From Brevibacterium yomogidense (GTDB lineage: Bacteria; Actinomycetota; Actinomycetes; Actinomycetales; Brevibacteriaceae): 64,000 bases of DNA. The position numbers were made by a program, and so were the translations under genes. The notes beneath the pieces are model-generated. The model was not told the origin of the DNA and made no database searches. It saw nothing but the letters and a program-made list of their open reading frames with translations. The stretch spans positions 186,001 through 250,000 of the forward strand of contig NZ_JABASY010000002.1 of assembly GCF_016107685.1 (NCBI RefSeq), in the 5' to 3' direction. Position 1 is the first letter of the stretch; every line of letters starts with the position of its first letter. Below, piece after piece: positions 1 through 8,912 of this stretch.

Positions 1-799
1 CATCGATGCGCATGGTGGGGCCGAATTCCGCGATCCCCACCGCTGCGGCCCGCAGGAGCCGCGCGGCCTCCGTCGCCGCAGAGCGGATGAGCAGCGGGTC
101 GACGAGCGCATGACGGGATCGTGCGGAGAGCTGCTGCCAGGCGCTGAACCAGCCGCCGTCGTCGTCCCGCGTGTGCAGGACCGCGCAGGTGGTGCACGGT
201 GTGATCCCCGGTCGCACGGGTACCAGGTCCGCCCGTTCGTCGCCGATCCTCACGGACAGATGGTCCGCGTCCTCCGCGAAGAGGCGGGAGGCATCACCGA
301 CGTTCGCGGTGCAGCGACTCATGAGGACCGTGATCCCACGTGTGGCGCCCGCTTCGATGGCCTGCTCGACGGAGTCCACGATGACCGGTTCGAAGCCGGT
401 TTCGGTGAGGGCCTCCGCGGCGATCGACGCGTCGTGGCCCAGGACGAACACGTGACACGACCGGATCGCGCTGGACGCCGCGACCGGCCCCAGCCCGTGC
501 ATCGCGGCGAACGACTCCGCGAAGTCGCGTACGACCGGCCCGCCGGCGGCGGCCTCCGCAGGGGCGAGAACGCCCGCTTCCATGAGGAGGTCGAGCAGGG
601 ACATCGCCCGTGTACGGCTGACTCCCCGCCGTTCCGCTTCGCCGAGATACTCCTCCCCGTCGCATCCCCTGCACAGCCGGTCGATGAGGTCGAAATCTGC
701 CGGCGTGAGCCCATCGATGAGCACGGGGTCGTCGATGCCGAACTGGACACTCGAATCCGTCCTGCGCACCAGTGCGACGCTTCTGTGGAACTGCAGCAT
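1..799 (-). CDS. Cyclodehydratase/ThiF-like protein of TOMM type (Rv3196-like), partial
   Basis: The reading frame opens at an ATG (797-799, minus strand) and stays open to the window edge, giving 266 visible residues; the C-terminus is missing. A Cys-x-x-Cys pair (C202, C205) sits in a stretch PCTTCAVLHTRDDDGGW, which resembles the 'C-x-x-C, then D-x-x-W' signature of actinobacterial proteins annotated as TOMM leader-binding or bacteriocin cyclodehydratase-domain proteins. A Rossmann-like segment (about 115-145) could correspond to the degenerate E1/ThiF fold. The nearby DUF2342, PDZ-Lon and UPF0182 genes match the M. tuberculosis Rv3193c-Rv3196 neighbourhood. No TOMM precursor peptide or dehydrogenase is visible, so a peptide-modifying role is not implied. 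The fold assignment is inference; function is unknown. Confidence 0.6.
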   Translation of the reverse strand, partial: MLQFHRSVALVRRTDSSVQFGIDDPVLIDGLTPADFDLIDRLCRGCDGEEYLGEAERRGVSRTRAMSLLDLLMEAGVLAPAEAAAGGPVVRDFAESFAAMHGLGPVAASSAIRSCHVFVLGHDASIAAEALTETGFEPVIVDSVEQAIEAGATRGITVLMSRCTANVGDASRLFAEDADHLSVRIGDERADLVPVRPGITPCTTCAVLHTRDDDGGWFSAWQQLSARSRHALVDPLLIRSAATEAARLLRAAAVGIAEFGPTMRID

Positions 800-1295
800 G
801 CGGGCCTCCTCGCCCCTCACCGTAGAGAGGTGGAGCGGCCTGCGGAAGAGCTCCGCGGGTCCTGTGGAAAACTCTGTGGACACAAAGCACCGGAAGGTGA
901 GATCCCCTGGCAGGACCGCGATGCGCGGGCCGCTGGGACTCACCTTCCGGTGCAGTGACCCCCAGGCTCTCGCGAAGCCCGTGAGCCTTCCCCTAGCCCA
1001 CGAACTCCGGGTTTTCCGGAGGTATGACACTCAAACCTAGGAGCCTGGGACCGGCCAGTCAACACGGTGATGCACACCCCCGCACCCGTACCTGTGGATA
1101 ACGTGTTGACGACACGCGGCGCCCTGTGAGGATGACTGTGGACGGGCGATGTGCCCGACGACCGGATGCCCTGCCCGGAGGCGGTTCGTGCTGTGGACGT
1201 CGCAGCGCTGCGAGATTCTTCGAAACTTTTTCGTCGCGGGGCTCGATTCCCGGGGCGGCTCGCCGGTGTCCGTGGTGGGAACTACTGTGTGCGAC
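800..1295. other. Divergent intergenic region with repeated TGTGGA motifs
   Basis: No convincing gene is present between the outward-facing cyclodehydratase-like and metallopeptidase genes. The stretch holds five same-strand TGTGGA motifs: TGTGGAAAA (863-871), TGTGGACAC (875-883), TGTGGATAA (1093-1101), TGTGGACGG (1137-1145) and TGTGGACGT (1192-1200). The third is the exact complement of the DnaA box TTATCCACA, and the three TGTGGAC sites resemble the actinobacterial box TTGTCCACA. A TTGACG hexamer (1106-1111) could be a -35 element for the plus-strand gene. A TACTGT at 1284-1289 lies just ahead of the next ATG. Confidence 0.4.
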
Positions 1296-1874
1296 ATGGA
1301 CACGATGAAGGATCGGGGGGCGCAGGAGCGTGAGGTGCGCAGCGCCGCAGAGGTGCTCACCGCGATCGAAGACGGAACGATCGTCATCCGGCGGTCGGCA
1401 CGACGACGCAAGACGATCTCCCTCAAGCGTGAGGGCGACCGGTGGCTGCTCGCCGTCCCCCAGAGGTTCCAGCCGGCGCAGCACGCGGAATCGATCGCGT
1501 CGCTCCTCACACGCGTGGAGAAGAGGTCCGCTCGCGGCACGTCGAGCGATGCGGCCCTGCTGGAGCGCGCGCTGCAGCTCAACACGAAGTACTTCGACGA
1601 CGGGATCGAACCGGTCTCCGTCGTGTGGGTCGGCAATCAGAATTCGCGCTTCGCATCGACTACCAGCGCGCACCGGACGATCCGCGTGTCCTCCCGTCTG
1701 ACGTCCGTCCCCGGCTGGGTCCTCGATTCTGTGCTCGTCCATGAGCTGGCGCACCTGCGGCGTCCCGACCACTCTGCGGCGTTCCACGCGCTCACCGCGC
1801 GCTACCCGCACACGGACAGGGCAGACGTGTTCCTCGAAGGCTTCAGCTACGGAGAGAGGTCACGGGAGCGCTAG
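1296..1874 (+). CDS. M48-like metallopeptidase, YgjP/DUF45 type
   Basis: This 192-residue protein carries a zinc-protease signature VLVHELAHL, with H149, E150 and H153 as metal and catalytic residues and a downstream histidine (H159 in RRPDHS, followed by H164) as candidate third ligand. The HELxH...DHS..FH layout is that of YgjP-like (DUF45) metallopeptidases, which are small soluble proteins of unclear substrate. The frame is open upstream from 1149, but ATG 1296 fits the family length and puts the conserved ARRRKTISL segment near the N-terminus. TACTGT six bases upstream could be a -10 box for a leaderless transcript. It converges on the Nudix gene, overlapping it by four bases at the 3' ends. 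Confidence 0.8.
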   Translation: MDTMKDRGAQEREVRSAAEVLTAIEDGTIVIRRSARRRKTISLKREGDRWLLAVPQRFQPAQHAESIASLLTRVEKRSARGTSSDAALLERALQLNTKYFDDGIEPVSVVWVGNQNSRFASTTSAHRTIRVSSRLTSVPGWVLDSVLVHELAHLRRPDHSAAFHALTARYPHTDRADVFLEGFSYGERSRER

Positions 1875-2473
1875 CGGCAGCATCTGGCGTTCCGCAGGCG
1901 CTCGACGCGTGTCAACAGCAGTGGCAGATCGTGTCGCAGGTCGTCTGCGACACCCGCCGGCAGGTCGTCCGCGCTCCACCACGCGACTTCGGTGATCCCG
2001 TCGTCCGCGGTGTCGAGGCCACGGGAGCTCTCCGTCGTCGCGGCGAACAGCACATCCAGGTGCGATGCGCAGGCGGTGGTGCCCACAGGGAATTCGCGGA
2101 CGGCGACGGGGGACGGTGAGACCCACGTCCCTGCGGCCTCGGCGTCGATCTGCGATTCCTCCTGCAGTTCGCGCACCGCCGCTCCGCGCAGGGAGAGGTC
2201 TTCGGCCTCGAGGTGACCGCCGAACTGCCGCCACTGACTCGACGCCGCGTGCAGCGCCAGGGCCACGGACCACGTCGATGCGCTCCGAGTGAGCAGAAGG
2301 CAGCTGGCCGTGAGGTGGCGTGCCCCGTCGTTCCGGGTGACCGCAAGTGCGCCCGTGGCCAGATCGGCCTGAGCCGCGTGGGCGATACCGGCCTCGTCGG
2401 GCGGCAGGCCTGCCGCGGTGAGAGCAGCGGGGGCCAGCCCGGAGGCCAGACCCCGCAGTCTCTCAGTCGTCAC
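1871..2473 (-). CDS. Nudix hydrolase
   Basis: A 200-residue protein with a Nudix box at about residues 85-109, reading GGHLEAEDLSLRGAAVREL followed by QEESQI. The glutamates that bind the divalent metal (REL-x-EE) are intact; the final Gly of the classical box is Gln here. Nudix enzymes cleave nucleoside diphosphates linked to another moiety; the GGH-x-E-x-x-D-x-SL variant is common among actinobacterial Nudix proteins of unknown substrate. Start GTG 2473 overlaps the last 11 bases of the upstream DUF2342 gene, suggesting translational coupling. A longer frame to 2890 exists but lies inside that gene and is rejected. Confidence 0.8.
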   Translation of the reverse strand: MTTERLRGLASGLAPAALTAAGLPPDEAGIAHAAQADLATGALAVTRNDGARHLTASCLLLTRSASTWSVALALHAASSQWRQFGGHLEAEDLSLRGAAVRELQEESQIDAEAAGTWVSPSPVAVREFPVGTTACASHLDVLFAATTESSRGLDTADDGITEVAWWSADDLPAGVADDLRHDLPLLLTRVERLRNARCCR

Positions 2474-3902
2474 TGCTGCTGTCCCCGCGGTCTCCGGTGC
2501 CCTCGTCACCGGGAGTGTCGTCACCGTCGCGCAGGGCATCGCCGCCGCTGGTCTCGCCACCCGGCTCGTCGGCTTCGCGGAGGATGCGTTCGAGCGCTTC
2601 GTCCAGCGACGACTCCGACGACCAGTCGGACCGGCGGCGCTCCTCGTAGCCCAGCGGGTCGTCCAGGTCCTGGGTCGTGGGGAGCACGTCGGGGTGATGG
2701 AAGACGCCGTCGCGGGATTCCGGACCGGACTTCTGCTCGAGGAACGTGAAGAGTGCTGCGGCATCCCGCAGGCGGCGCGGGCGCAGGGAGAACCCGATAT
2801 GGGAGGCGAAGGCGGCCTCCGCCTCCGATTCCGACGCCGAACGGCTCCGCAGCGCCTCACGGATCGCGTCCCGGTCCTCGAGCGCTTCACATGCGCTGTA
2901 GACGACCACGTCGGACCATCCGGCGATGACGGACAGGAGGTTCTCCAGTGCGCTGAGCGCCTCCTTCTGGGATTCCGTGGTCTGCGGGGCGAGCAGACCT
3001 GAACGCAGGTCCTCGCTCATGCGCTGCATCTCCGCCGGGTCACCGCTGGCAGCCGCGTCCTGGATGCGGCTGAGGTCGACCTGGACACCCGCGGCGTACT
3101 TCGCAAGCGCCGTCTCCACGTGGCCGCGCAACCAGGGGTTCTGCGCGAACAGCCACAGGTGGGCGAGTTCGCGTGCGGCCAGCCAGATCCGCAGCTGGGA
3201 GGGATCGACCTCCATCTCTGCGGCGGCGCCGGGAAGGTTCGCCTCGACGAGGACGGGGGAGTGGCCGAACAGTGGCAGGCCGAACTCCGTGCCGCTCAGC
3301 ACCGCCCCGGACAGCGCGGCGACCGCTTCGCCGATCTGCAGCGAGAACATCGACTGGCTCATCGAGTTGATCATCTGGCCCGCACCGGACATGAGCTGGG
3401 CCATCTCCGGGGGCAGCTGCTCGCCGAGGCCCTCGACCATCGACTCCGACATGTTCCTGCGGACAGGGTCCGCGACGCGGCGCCACTCGTCCAACGAGCC
3501 CTTGGCCCAGGCCGCCCGGTTGAGCGCCTGCGGTTCTGCCACATCGGTGGCAGGGTCCGTCACGCGCTCCAGCCACAGCTCCGCCAACCGGAACGCGTCC
3601 GCGGTGTTCTTCGAGAGTTCGGCGCTGATCGCCGGATCAGGGGTCGGGACGTTCTGATCGATGACCCGCTGAGCCGCGGCCTTCGGGTCACCGCCGGACA
3701 GCATGCCCTGCAGCTGACCGATCATCCCCTGCAGCATGGAGGGGTCGAACGGCATCCCGCCTCCGCCTGCCTGTCCACCCGCGCCGAACGGGAAGCCCTG
3801 TCCTCCGGGGCCGAACACCATGCCGAACATCTGCTCGAACGGGTTCTGGTCGCCGTCGTCGCTGTCGTCGCCCGGTGTCCGATCATCGTTCTTGTCGCTC
3901 AT
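2463..3902 (-). CDS. DUF2342 / zincin_2 family protein (Rv3195-like)
   Basis: 479 residues from an ATG preceded by AGGGAC. The N-terminal 75 residues are acidic and Gly/Met-rich (NPFEQMFGMVFGPGG), typical of this actinobacterial family. The helical core holds WLAARELAHLWLF (RELAH at 244-248), sitting where zincin-like relatives have an HExxH site, but the first histidine is arginine. A second conserved segment near the C-terminus (WSDVVVYSACE) and an acidic tail follow. The family is annotated as a zinc-dependent metalloprotease or 'putative hydrolase'; with Arg at the first ligand position, protease activity is doubtful. Its place beside PDZ-Lon and UPF0182 genes is conserved in mycobacteria. 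Confidence 0.8.
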   Translation of the reverse strand: MSDKNDDRTPGDDSDDGDQNPFEQMFGMVFGPGGQGFPFGAGGQAGGGGMPFDPSMLQGMIGQLQGMLSGGDPKAAAQRVIDQNVPTPDPAISAELSKNTADAFRLAELWLERVTDPATDVAEPQALNRAAWAKGSLDEWRRVADPVRRNMSESMVEGLGEQLPPEMAQLMSGAGQMINSMSQSMFSLQIGEAVAALSGAVLSGTEFGLPLFGHSPVLVEANLPGAAAEMEVDPSQLRIWLAARELAHLWLFAQNPWLRGHVETALAKYAAGVQVDLSRIQDAAASGDPAEMQRMSEDLRSGLLAPQTTESQKEALSALENLLSVIAGWSDVVVYSACEALEDRDAIREALRSRSASESEAEAAFASHIGFSLRPRRLRDAAALFTFLEQKSGPESRDGVFHHPDVLPTTQDLDDPLGYEERRRSDWSSESSLDEALERILREADEPGGETSGGDALRDGDDTPGDEGTGDRGDSSSDD

Positions 3903-4129
3903 GGCGGTCCCTGTTCCTCGTTCATCGAAGTGCTGGTGCTCGCGGTCGCGCACAGTGCCCGTGGCACGGCGACCACATCGTCGGCAGAGTAGCTCTGCTC
4001 GGGTCGACGGGCTGCGTCGACGGTCCTTCACGCCACCCTAACGTTCCCGGCCCCCGCAAACCTTCCCGGACCAGCGGTTGCGCATCGTGTTCCCAGGTGG
4101 CTGTACGCGACGGCGACCGTGTGACCTGA

Positions 4130-4159
4130 TTTCAGCCGGACCGGCGGCTCCACTACACT
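4130..4159 (+). promoter_or_regulatory. Candidate promoter of the PDZ-Lon gene
   Basis: TTTCAG (4130-4135) and TACACT (4154-4159) are separated by 18 bases. They lie about 34 bases ahead of the GTG start at 4193, which has a strong GGAGG ribosome site at 4180-4184. Read by eye; no start-site data. Confidence 0.4.
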
Positions 4160-4192
4160 GGTCGGGACTCGAAGACTCTGGAGGACCCTTAC

Positions 4193-5320
4193 GTGAGCGC
4201 ATCTCCGCCCTCAGCAGGAGGGCCGGCGTCGAACGACGGCGCGCACCCGCGGAAGCGGAAGGGACTCCGACTCCTCGCCTCGCCAGGGGTCTCCGGCCTG
4301 CTGCTCTACGCGCTGGTGTTCGCACTGGCGCTCACGCCTGTTCCCTATCTTCTCCAGACCCCGGGCCCCGTCGTCAACACCCTGGAGCCCTACGAAGGCG
4401 TCGACCTCGTGACCATCTCCGGGACGCAGACGTATGAACCGGAAGGCACCCTCGACATGCTCACGGTGGCCGTGGCCGGAGGGCCGGGCCGCGACATCTT
4501 CACCGCGCAGGCGTTCTTCTCCCTGCTCAACGGAGTGGAGACCGTCGTCCCGTCAGAGGCGTTCTACCCGCTGGAGACCACGCGGGACGACGTGTCGGAG
4601 CTCAACAGCGCGGACATGATCTCGTCGCAGGACCAGGCCACCGCGGCCGCGCTCACCGAACTCGACATCGACTACGACACCGTCATCGGTGTGAGCAGCG
4701 TGATGCCGGGCTCCCCGGCATCCGGCCTCGTCGATCCCGGTGACCATCTCCTCGCGATCGACGGGGAAGAGGTCGACGGCACCGAAGAGGGCATGACCGC
4801 CGTGCGCGACGCGGTGCGCAGCTCCACCGACTCGATCGAGCTCCGGATCGACCGCGCGGGAGAGGCCCAGGACGTGACCGTCGAACCGACCGAGGCCGAC
4901 GGGCAGCGCACGATCGGGGTCGTCATGTCCGCCGCCTACAGCTTCCCGTTCGACGTCGACTTCGCGGTCGAAGGGATCGGCGGGCCGTCCGCCGGCACGA
5001 TCTTCGCCCTCACGATCATCGACATGCTCACAGAGGGCGACCTCACGGGAGGCGAGGCCATCGCCGGCACCGGCGCCATCGACGCCGAAGGCACGGTGGC
5101 CCCCATCGGCGGGGCGAGGCAGAAGGTCGCGGCGGCCGCGGCCTCGGGAGCGGACTACTTCCTCTCTCCCGCAGGCAACTGCACAGAAGTGCTCGACTCC
5201 CGCGGGGTCGAGGAACTGACCGTCGTGCGCATCGACGACCTGAATACGGCGCACCAGGCGGTCACCGACATCGCAGAAGGCAGGACAGACACCCTGCCGA
5301 CGTGCACGGACCCGGCATGA
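4193..5320 (+). CDS. Membrane-anchored PDZ-Lon protease (YlbL/Rv3194c-like)
   Basis: 375 residues. A basic N-terminus is followed by one membrane segment (about 34-54), then an extracytoplasmic region with a PDZ domain (about 160-235, with MPGSPASGLVDPGD) and a C-terminal Lon-type (S16) peptidase domain. The catalytic serine is S266 in GGPSAG and the lysine is K311 in GARQKV, so the Ser-Lys dyad is intact. The family is found in Firmicutes and Actinobacteria as cell-surface quality-control proteases. The GTG start at 4193 has GGAGG eight bases upstream. It is divergent from the DUF2342 gene and lies 94 bases ahead of the UPF0182 gene, probably in one transcript. Confidence 0.9.
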   Translation: MSASPPSAGGPASNDGAHPRKRKGLRLLASPGVSGLLLYALVFALALTPVPYLLQTPGPVVNTLEPYEGVDLVTISGTQTYEPEGTLDMLTVAVAGGPGRDIFTAQAFFSLLNGVETVVPSEAFYPLETTRDDVSELNSADMISSQDQATAAALTELDIDYDTVIGVSSVMPGSPASGLVDPGDHLLAIDGEEVDGTEEGMTAVRDAVRSSTDSIELRIDRAGEAQDVTVEPTEADGQRTIGVVMSAAYSFPFDVDFAVEGIGGPSAGTIFALTIIDMLTEGDLTGGEAIAGTGAIDAEGTVAPIGGARQKVAAAAASGADYFLSPAGNCTEVLDSRGVEELTVVRIDDLNTAHQAVTDIAEGRTDTLPTCTDPA

Positions 5321-5414
5321 GGACCGCAGTGCGGTCGCTGCGGAGGTCCGATGCACGGGCACAGACGATTCGGCTGCACACCCACAGCCGGCTGACAGAG
5401 ACGAAAGGGCGACT

Positions 5415-8400
5415 GTGAGTTTTTCCGCCAGACCCCCACAGGCACCTCCCACCACGGGGCGCAGACGGCCCTCACCGCTGCTGCTCACGATCATCGCGGT
5501 ACTCGCGCTCGTTGCGCTGTTCGTGGTGTTCGCACAGATCTACACCGAGGTGCTGTGGTTCCAGCAGCTCGACCGTTTCGACGTGTTCGCGACGGAGTGG
5601 GTGACGAAGGGCATCCTGTTCGCGATCGGCTTCCTCGTCATGTCCGTACCGCTGTGGTACATGCTGTGGTCGGCGCATCGCGCGCAGCCCACGACCGTGC
5701 CGTCGAACCCGCGCGAGGAGAACCTCGACCGCTACCGCGAGGCCGTCGAGCCGCTGCGCCGCATGCTCACCCTCGTGGTCCCCGGCGTGATCGGCCTGCT
5801 GGGCGGAGTCGCGCTCACCGCCGCGTGGCGTGACGCGCTCCTCCTCGTGAACTCCGAGCCGTTCGGCATGACGGACCCCCAGTACCAGCAGGACATAGGC
5901 TTCTACGTCTTCCAGCTGCCCATGGTGAACGTGCTCGTCGACTTCCTGGGCATGGTCGCGATGCTCGCATTCGTCGCAGGGCTGGTCGCCCACTACCTCT
6001 TCGGGGGAGTGCGTCCGCGCGAGACCCGCGGCTTCGACATCACGAAGAGCGCTCGGATCCACCTCGCGACCGTCCTGGCGCTGCTGGTGCTCGTCCAGGC
6101 CGGCCGCCTCTTCCTGTGGCGCTTCAGCAAGCTCACCGATGACTCCGGCCTGGTGACGGGTGCGACCTACACAGACGTGAACGCCGCACTGCCGGCGATG
6201 CTCATCGTGTCGATCGCCGCCCTCATCGTCGCGGCACTGGTCTTCTCCACCGCGTTCTTCAAGTCGTTTCGCCTCACAGCGATCTCGCTGGGCATGCTGC
6301 TGGTGCTGGGCGGCGTCGCCGTCGTCGGCTTCCCGGCGGCGATGCAACAGTTCCAGGTGAACCCGTCGCAGCAGAGCCTCGAATCGGAGTACATCAACCG
6401 ACATCTCGAGGCGACACGGACGGCGTACGGCATCGACGACGTCGATGTCATCCCCTACACGCCGTCCACGCAGGGCGAATCGGGTGCGCTGCGCAAGGAC
6501 GCGGTCACGGCCGCGAGTGTGCGCCTGCTCGACCCGAACCTCGTGTCGGACACGTTCCGTCAGCTGCAGCAGACCCGTTCGTACTACGCGTTCCCCGAAC
6601 AGCTGGACGTGGACCGCTACGACATCGACGGGCGCAGCGAGGACACCGTCATCGCGCTGCGCGAGCTGAACCCCGACGCGCTGTCGGACAACACGTGGGT
6701 CAACCAGGCCACGGTGTACACGCACGGCATCGGCGCGGTCGCCGCCTACGGCAGCCGCCGCGGCGCGGACGGCGAACCCGCCTTCTTCGAGGAGTCGATC
6801 CCGGCCAGCGGTGTGCTGACGGATCAGAGCGACTACGAGCCGCGCGTCTACTTCGGTGAGCGCTCCACGCAGTACTCGATCGTCGGGGCGCCGGAGGGCG
6901 CGACACCCGTCGAGCTGGACTACCCGGCGGACGACCAGGAGGGGTCCGGCCAGGTGAACTACACGTTCTCCGGCGACGGCGGGCCCAGTGTCGGGAACTT
7001 CTTCAACCGGCTGCTGTACGCGATCAAGTTCCAGGACGAGCAGATCGTGCTCGCGGACACGCTGAACGACGAATCGCAGATCCTCTACGACCGGACCCCT
7101 CGGGAGCGCGTCGCGAAGCTCGCACCGTTCCTCGAGGTCGACGGGGACCCGTACCCCGCGATCATCGACGGTCAGATCAAGTGGATCCTCGATGGGTACA
7201 CGACGTCGAACCAGTACCCGTACTCGCGTCCGTCGGTGCTCCAGGAGGCGACGACGGATTCGACGACGGCGGACAGCAACGCGGTCGTGGCCCTGCCGGA
7301 CGAGCAGGTGAACTACATCCGCAACTCCGTGAAGATCACGGTCGACGCGTATGACGGTTCCGTCGACATGTACGAGTGGGACGACGAGGATCCGGTGCTG
7401 GACGCCTGGATGAATGTCTTCCCGGGACTCGTGAAGCCCGCGTCGGAGATCTCCAGCGACCTGATGAGCCATATCCGCTACCCGGAGGACCTCTTCAAGG
7501 TCCAGCGGTCGCTGCTCACGCAGTACCACGTCTCCAATGCGAGCGAGTACTACTCGGGCCAGGACTTCTGGACCCTGCCGGTCGATCCGACGACGGACCA
7601 GGAGCGCCAGCTGGTCCAGCCGCCGTACTTCCTCACCCTGCAGATGCCGGGTCAGGAGGAGCCGTCGTTCTCGCTCACGTCGTCCTTCATCCCCCGCCCC
7701 ACCCAGGGACAGACCCGTAACAACCTCACGGGCTTCCTCGCGGCGAACGCGGATGCGGGCAATGTCGAGGGCGAAGTGAGTGAGGAGTACGGCAAGCTCC
7801 GTCTGCTCCAGCTGCCGAGGAACACGACGTTCCCCGGCCCCGGCCAGGCGCAGAATAATTTCAATACGGAGCCGGAGGTCCAGACGAGCCTCAACCTGCT
7901 GCGTCAGGGTGAGTCCCGTGTGGAGAACGGCAACCTGCTGACGCTGCCGGTGGCCGACGGCCTGCTGTACGTCCAGCCGGTCTACGTCCGGTCTGCGGGC
8001 GAGACGTCCTATCCGGTGCTGCAGCGCGTGCTCGTGGCGTTCGGTGAGCAGATCGGCTTCGCGCCGACGCTCGACGAGGCGCTGGACCAGGTGTTCGGCG
8101 GTGATTCCGGTGCAGAGGCCGGGGACTCCGACGCCGCCGGTCAGACGGACTCCGATGACGCCGGTGCTGTGACCGACGGCGAGGACCAGTCGGCCGGACT
8201 CGAAGATGCGCTGGAGCGGGCACGGACCGCGATGCAGGAGGCGGACGAGGCGCTGCGCGACGGCGACTTCACCGCTTACGGCGAGGCGCAGGAGCGTCTC
8301 CGGAAGGCGCTCGAGGACGCGATCGACGCTGAAGGCGGCGACGCGGCGGCCGAAGAGGCCATGGCGGACGGCGCTGCCGACGACGCGCCGGCCGCGGACG

Positions 8401-8423
8401 ACGCGGGTGACGGCGACAACTGA
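5415..8423 (+). CDS. UPF0182 family integral membrane protein (Rv3193c-like)
   Basis: A 1002-residue protein with a short Pro-rich start, several hydrophobic segments in the first 320 residues (for example about 24-46, 68-90, 113-133, 160-182, 210-232 and 260-310) and a long extracytoplasmic domain rich in YxxP and acidic residues. After about residue 890 it turns into an acidic Asp/Ala/Gly linker with a helical, coiled-coil-like segment (LEDALERARTAMQEADEAL). Full length for the family. Function is unknown; it is conserved across actinobacteria next to the PDZ-Lon gene. The GTG start follows a GAAAGGGCGACT stretch that can serve as ribosome site. A 685-codon frame on the other strand is a codon-bias shadow. 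Confidence 0.9.
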   Translation: MSFSARPPQAPPTTGRRRPSPLLLTIIAVLALVALFVVFAQIYTEVLWFQQLDRFDVFATEWVTKGILFAIGFLVMSVPLWYMLWSAHRAQPTTVPSNPREENLDRYREAVEPLRRMLTLVVPGVIGLLGGVALTAAWRDALLLVNSEPFGMTDPQYQQDIGFYVFQLPMVNVLVDFLGMVAMLAFVAGLVAHYLFGGVRPRETRGFDITKSARIHLATVLALLVLVQAGRLFLWRFSKLTDDSGLVTGATYTDVNAALPAMLIVSIAALIVAALVFSTAFFKSFRLTAISLGMLLVLGGVAVVGFPAAMQQFQVNPSQQSLESEYINRHLEATRTAYGIDDVDVIPYTPSTQGESGALRKDAVTAASVRLLDPNLVSDTFRQLQQTRSYYAFPEQLDVDRYDIDGRSEDTVIALRELNPDALSDNTWVNQATVYTHGIGAVAAYGSRRGADGEPAFFEESIPASGVLTDQSDYEPRVYFGERSTQYSIVGAPEGATPVELDYPADDQEGSGQVNYTFSGDGGPSVGNFFNRLLYAIKFQDEQIVLADTLNDESQILYDRTPRERVAKLAPFLEVDGDPYPAIIDGQIKWILDGYTTSNQYPYSRPSVLQEATTDSTTADSNAVVALPDEQVNYIRNSVKITVDAYDGSVDMYEWDDEDPVLDAWMNVFPGLVKPASEISSDLMSHIRYPEDLFKVQRSLLTQYHVSNASEYYSGQDFWTLPVDPTTDQERQLVQPPYFLTLQMPGQEEPSFSLTSSFIPRPTQGQTRNNLTGFLAANADAGNVEGEVSEEYGKLRLLQLPRNTTFPGPGQAQNNFNTEPEVQTSLNLLRQGESRVENGNLLTLPVADGLLYVQPVYVRSAGETSYPVLQRVLVAFGEQIGFAPTLDEALDQVFGGDSGAEAGDSDAAGQTDSDDAGAVTDGEDQSAGLEDALERARTAMQEADEALRDGDFTAYGEAQERLRKALEDAIDAEGGDAAAEEAMADGAADDAPAADDAGDGDN

Positions 8424-8433
8424 TCACCCAGAC

Positions 8434-8479
8434 GGCTGCGTGGGGCAACGGCGGATCGTCGCCGAGGCCCCGCGCAGCC
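8434..8479 (+). terminator. Hairpin after the UPF0182 gene
   Basis: A 13-bp stem (8434-8446 with 8467-8479, one G-U pair) encloses a 20-base loop that can itself form a small CGGCG/CGCCG helix. It lies 11 bases after the stop codon. No T-run follows, so it is either a GC-rich actinobacterial terminator or a 3'-end stabiliser. Confidence 0.5.
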
Positions 8480-8614
8480 GCCCGGTCGCCGCACCTCCCG
8501 CGGCTCCGGACTCGTGTGCGAGAGCTTCGAGTCCGGGACCAGCGGGTATGTGTCACGCATCACCCGCTGTCGATTTGGTGGTCACCCGGGGTTCACGTAG
8601 AGTAGTCATTGCAA

Positions 8615-8691
8615 CGCGGGGTGGAGCAGTTCGGTAGCTCGCCGGGCTCATAACCCGGAGGTCGAAGGTTCAAATCCTTCCCCCGCCACCA
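8615..8691 (+). tRNA. Initiator tRNA-Met (anticodon CAT)
   Basis: The 77-nt cloverleaf has acceptor stem CGCGGGG/CCCCGCC, with the unpaired C1-C72 that marks initiators. The D arm is GAGC/GCTC, and the anticodon stem CCGGG/CCCGG has three consecutive G-C pairs next to the loop CTCATAA (anticodon 8649-8651). The T arm is GAAGG-TTCAAAT-CCTTC, and an encoded CCA lies at 8689-8691. The mismatch at 1-72 and the three G-C pairs distinguish it from elongator tRNA-Met. Confidence 0.95.
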
Positions 8692-8697
8692 AGAAGG

Positions 8698-8728
8698 AAG
8701 AACCCTCAGCCACAGGCTGGGGGTTCTT
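8698..8728 (+). terminator. Terminator of tRNA-fMet
   Basis: A 14-bp stem (AAGAACCCTCAGCC, 8698-8711, with 8715-8728; one G-U pair) and a 3-base loop start seven bases after the tRNA and end in TTCTTCT. Confidence 0.8.
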
Positions 8729-8912
8729 CTGATTCACCAGCTCGTCCCCGAGCGGCTGCGCGAGGGAGATCTGCAGCCAGCGGTCGGTGTGAATTTGGAT
8801 TCCCGTAGTCCTTGCGTCAGGTGCCGCTGTGATCGCAGGGTTTGTGTGTGGGGATGGATTCGCTACCGGTCCAGACCATGCCAGCTGAGCCCACGAACGT
8901 GGAGACAGCGTC

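Noticed and set aside
5472..7529. 685-aa ORF opposite the UPF0182 gene
   Set aside because: Codon-bias shadow: Arg/His/Val/Asp-rich, no domain, fully inside a conserved gene.
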